7,190 nt of DNA. It comes from Candidatus Alloscillospira gallinarum (GTDB taxonomy: Bacteria > Bacillota > Clostridia > Oscillospirales > Oscillospiraceae). A program made the position numbers and the translations under genes. Positions 5,820-7,190 of this stretch are shown here, in pieces; position 1 is the first letter of the stretch, and each line of letters starts with the position of its first letter. The stretch is taken from positions 1 to 7,190 of the forward strand of contig CAJFTV010000161.1 in assembly GCA_904420055.1 (NCBI GenBank). The letters run 5' to 3'. The notes beneath the pieces were generated by a model. That model was not told the DNA's origin. It saw only the letters and a list, made by a program, of their open reading frames with translations, and made no database searches.

Positions 5820-5826
5820 CCCCCTC
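5820..5826 (-). promoter_or_regulatory. Ribosome binding site that fixes the zinc-ribbon gene start
   Basis: GAGGGGG on the minus strand lies 8 nt before the GTG at 5811. A start at the upstream in-frame GTG (5838) would place this purine run inside the coding region and leave no ribosome site. Confidence 0.7.
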
Positions 5827-5895
5827 GCACTTTGGCACAGGATGCGGCGTCTGTCACATTTTCCGCTTCCCGCCCAAATGTCCTGTTATATTCGT

Positions 5896-5924
5896 ATTAT
5901 ATAATTTTTAAATCCCATATTCAA
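5896..5924 (-). promoter_or_regulatory. SigA-type promoter for the zinc-ribbon/LprI-like gene
   Basis: Minus-strand TTGAAT (5919-5924) and TATAAT (5896-5901) are separated by exactly 17 nt, with an A/T-rich spacer. The predicted start is near 5889, about 78 nt before the coding start. A short palindrome ACACAT-A-ATGTGT lies about 30 nt upstream (5956-5968) and could be an operator. Confidence 0.75.
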
Positions 5925-5995
5925 CAAGCCGTCCCGCTGATTTTCAATACAATACACACATAATGTGTCCATACTTCCGCTGCTGCCCGGCACAC

Positions 5996-6029
5996 AAATA
6001 CCCTCTGCCCGCGATACAGGCAGAGGGCA
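5996..6029 (-). terminator. Terminator hairpin downstream of the LCP gene
   Basis: On the minus strand an 11-bp stem (6029-6019 with 6009-5999, one G-T pair) around a 9-nt loop is followed by TTTGTGTG. It starts 7 nt after the LCP stop codon. The stem is strong but the T tract is short. Confidence 0.65.
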
Positions 6030-6036
6030 CTTTAAT

Positions 6037-6789
6037 TTACGGCTTTGATATTGTCTCTCCGGCGTACACCTGGTTTATAAGCTCCTTTGCCGTTTCGACC
6101 GTCGACTCATCAGGAATTACAACTGAAGCATAACCGGCTGAGTACGTTGTCTGCATATCTCCATATCCGCTGACGCTGTAGCTCACAATGTTCCAGCTGC
6201 CGCCGGAGGAGAGCTGGTCACGCACAATGCCGCTCAGAACGTCATATGGAATACTCGTCTCAAAGCTGCCCGCCACCGCGTCAAGCACAGAGTTATAGTT
6301 CATAAGCATATCTGCCGACAGCATCTTGTCCATTACTCCCTGAATGAGTGCCAGCTGGTTTCTGCCGCGCTGGAAATCGCCGTCTGCAAATGCATACCGC
6401 TCACGTACAAACTCCAGGGCTTTAGCCCCATCCATGTAGTTGTATCCCTCAGTGTATGAATAATTCTCTGTACTGAAGGACTGCTCAGAGTACACATTCA
6501 CGCCGCCGAGGGAGTTGATTATATCCTCAAACCCGCTGAAATTCACTCGGAAAAAGTAGTCAACATTCACACCGTACAGCATTTCCAGCGTATCCATACA
6601 CACGTCCACACCATAAATTCCGGCATGTGTCAGCTTATCCTCTGCGCCGTTTGAAATGGACAGAGGCACATAGTAATCGCGTGGTGTGGAGAGAAGAAGC
6701 ACCTGCTTTGTCTCTGTATTGATTGTAGCAAGTATATTCACATCGCTGCGGCTGCTCTCTATCAACTCGGCGCCACGGTCATCTGCCCG
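6037..6789 (-). pseudogene. LytR-CpsA-Psr (LCP) family cell-wall polymer ligase, 5'-truncated
   Basis: LCP enzymes are extracellular, membrane-anchored phosphotransferases that attach teichoic acids, capsule or other glycopolymers to peptidoglycan. The remaining 249 codons hold the core motifs: SRSDVN (about 6736-6753), LSTPRDYYV (about 6667-6693), KLTHA (6622-6636) and the Arg-rich FVRERYAFADGDFQRGRNQL (6352-6411). The C-terminus looks complete, ending at a TAA with a terminator after it. The start, the N-terminal transmembrane anchor and the segment before the first catalytic Asp are missing: homology stops at ADDRG, near 6787. The frame stays open to a GTG at 6906, but those 40 residues are the antisense of an unrelated rightward frame, with no ribosome site or TM segment. 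As drawn, the gene is broken by insertion, rearrangement or a mis-join and should not give a functional anchored enzyme. Confidence 0.8.
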
Positions 6790-6842
6790 GAGAACATTAA
6801 GTCCAATATATTTGAGGCCCTTAAAACCCGCCCGGAGAACAT
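6785..6842. repeat. 13-bp direct repeat at the LCP breakpoint
   Basis: GCCCGGAGAACAT occurs at 6785-6797 and again at 6830-6842, 45 nt apart. The first copy sits on the point where LCP similarity ends. In the rightward frame both copies read Pro-Glu-Asn in the same phase. Confidence 0.7.
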
Positions 6843-7190
6843 GCAGAACACCGGCTATAACATGACAGAGGACACAATAAACTTCCTCCGTGAGTTCCAC
6901 TCCCACGGTATGGAGCCAATAGAGCTGGCTCGCTGGCTGAAAGAGGGCATTGAAAACGAGCAGGTAATTGTTACACCATATGCCGACGGCCCCCAGCGCC
7001 TGCGTGCCATATACGACAAAATGATAGATTACACAAGCCCCGAGGGTATGAAGCGCATTGCAGAACGGGAAAAAATGGCGGCGGACAATGAGCCTGATGA
7101 CGGTCGTTCCGTCCGCGCTTCAGAAGAGCTTGAAAAGTCCGGTTTTGGCAAGGCAAAGGCCGGCATTGACTGGGTGGACGCAAGCAAGAA
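6787..7190 (+). CDS. Unrecognised rightward coding region, running off the right edge
   Basis: An uninterrupted frame of 134 codons with natural-looking composition begins where the LCP gene is broken and continues past the window. The product is hydrophilic and mostly helical in character, with segments such as INFLREFHSHGMEPIELARW, VIVTPYADGPQRLRAIYDKM and a late GFGKAKAGIDWVDASK. It has no signal peptide or membrane segment. ATG codons occur at 6841 and 6862; a GGAG lies only 3 nt before the first, so neither is a convincing start, and the true 5' end may have been lost at the junction. The frame also happens to stay open leftward through part of LCP, which I take as chance. I do not recognise the family. 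The charged accessory-protein look fits conjugative elements or phages, but that is a guess from style and context. Confidence 0.55.

Noticed and set aside
6790..6906. N-terminal extension of the LCP frame to a GTG at 6906
   Set aside because: The 40 extra residues are antisense to the rightward frame, show no LCP similarity and no transmembrane anchor, and have no ribosome site.
1..7190. CRISPR array, insertion-sequence transposase, complete phage or defence island
   Set aside because: I found no regularly spaced repeats, transposase motifs, paired terminal inverted repeats or known defence genes on either strand.

Overview
This window looks like a chromosomal segment of an anaerobic, Clostridia-type member of the Bacillota. 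The support is a tRNA-Ser with an encoded CCA, strong SigA-like promoters (TTGAnn-17-TATAAT), GGAGG-type ribosome binding sites, a [4Fe-4S] family-4 uracil-DNA glycosylase, an M42 aminopeptidase, and LytR-CpsA-Psr and zinc-ribbon envelope proteins. The coding regions are mostly ordinary. The unusual parts are a hairpin-rich intergenic stretch and a broken gene at the right end.

Positions 1-3720 carry two leftward operons. The first to be transcribed is uracil-DNA glycosylase followed by a GNAT acetyltransferase, joined by a one-base TGATG stop/start overlap and closed by a strong terminator (2330-2375). Just beyond it a near-consensus promoter (2254-2282) starts a leader of about 130 nt with a hairpin, then murD (peptidoglycan precursor synthesis) and, 5 nt later, an M42 metallo-aminopeptidase that runs off the left edge.

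Positions 3720-4540 hold a rightward tRNA-Ser(GGA) with its own promoter and terminator, then about 620 bases without a convincing protein gene. This stretch contains at least six further hairpins. Two terminator hairpins share a 17/20 identical core but have unrelated outer stems, and a cluster at 4286-4408 has the shape of a small RNA ending in tandem terminators.

Positions 4543-4901 hold a rightward single-domain MGMT-family DNA repair gene with its own promoter, followed by a 17-bp perfect hairpin. Positions 4966-5924 hold a leftward gene for a zinc-ribbon, single-TM protein with an LprI-like extracellular domain, again with its own promoter.

Positions 6037-7190 hold the C-terminal 249 codons of a leftward LCP (cell-wall polymer ligase) gene. 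It has lost its start, membrane anchor and first residues at about 6787, where it abuts an unrelated rightward reading frame that runs off the right edge. This is either insertion or rearrangement into the LCP gene or a chimeric join. Repair functions (UDG, MGMT) and envelope functions (MurD, LCP, LprI-like protein) recur, but I see no evidence that the window as a whole is one dedicated system.
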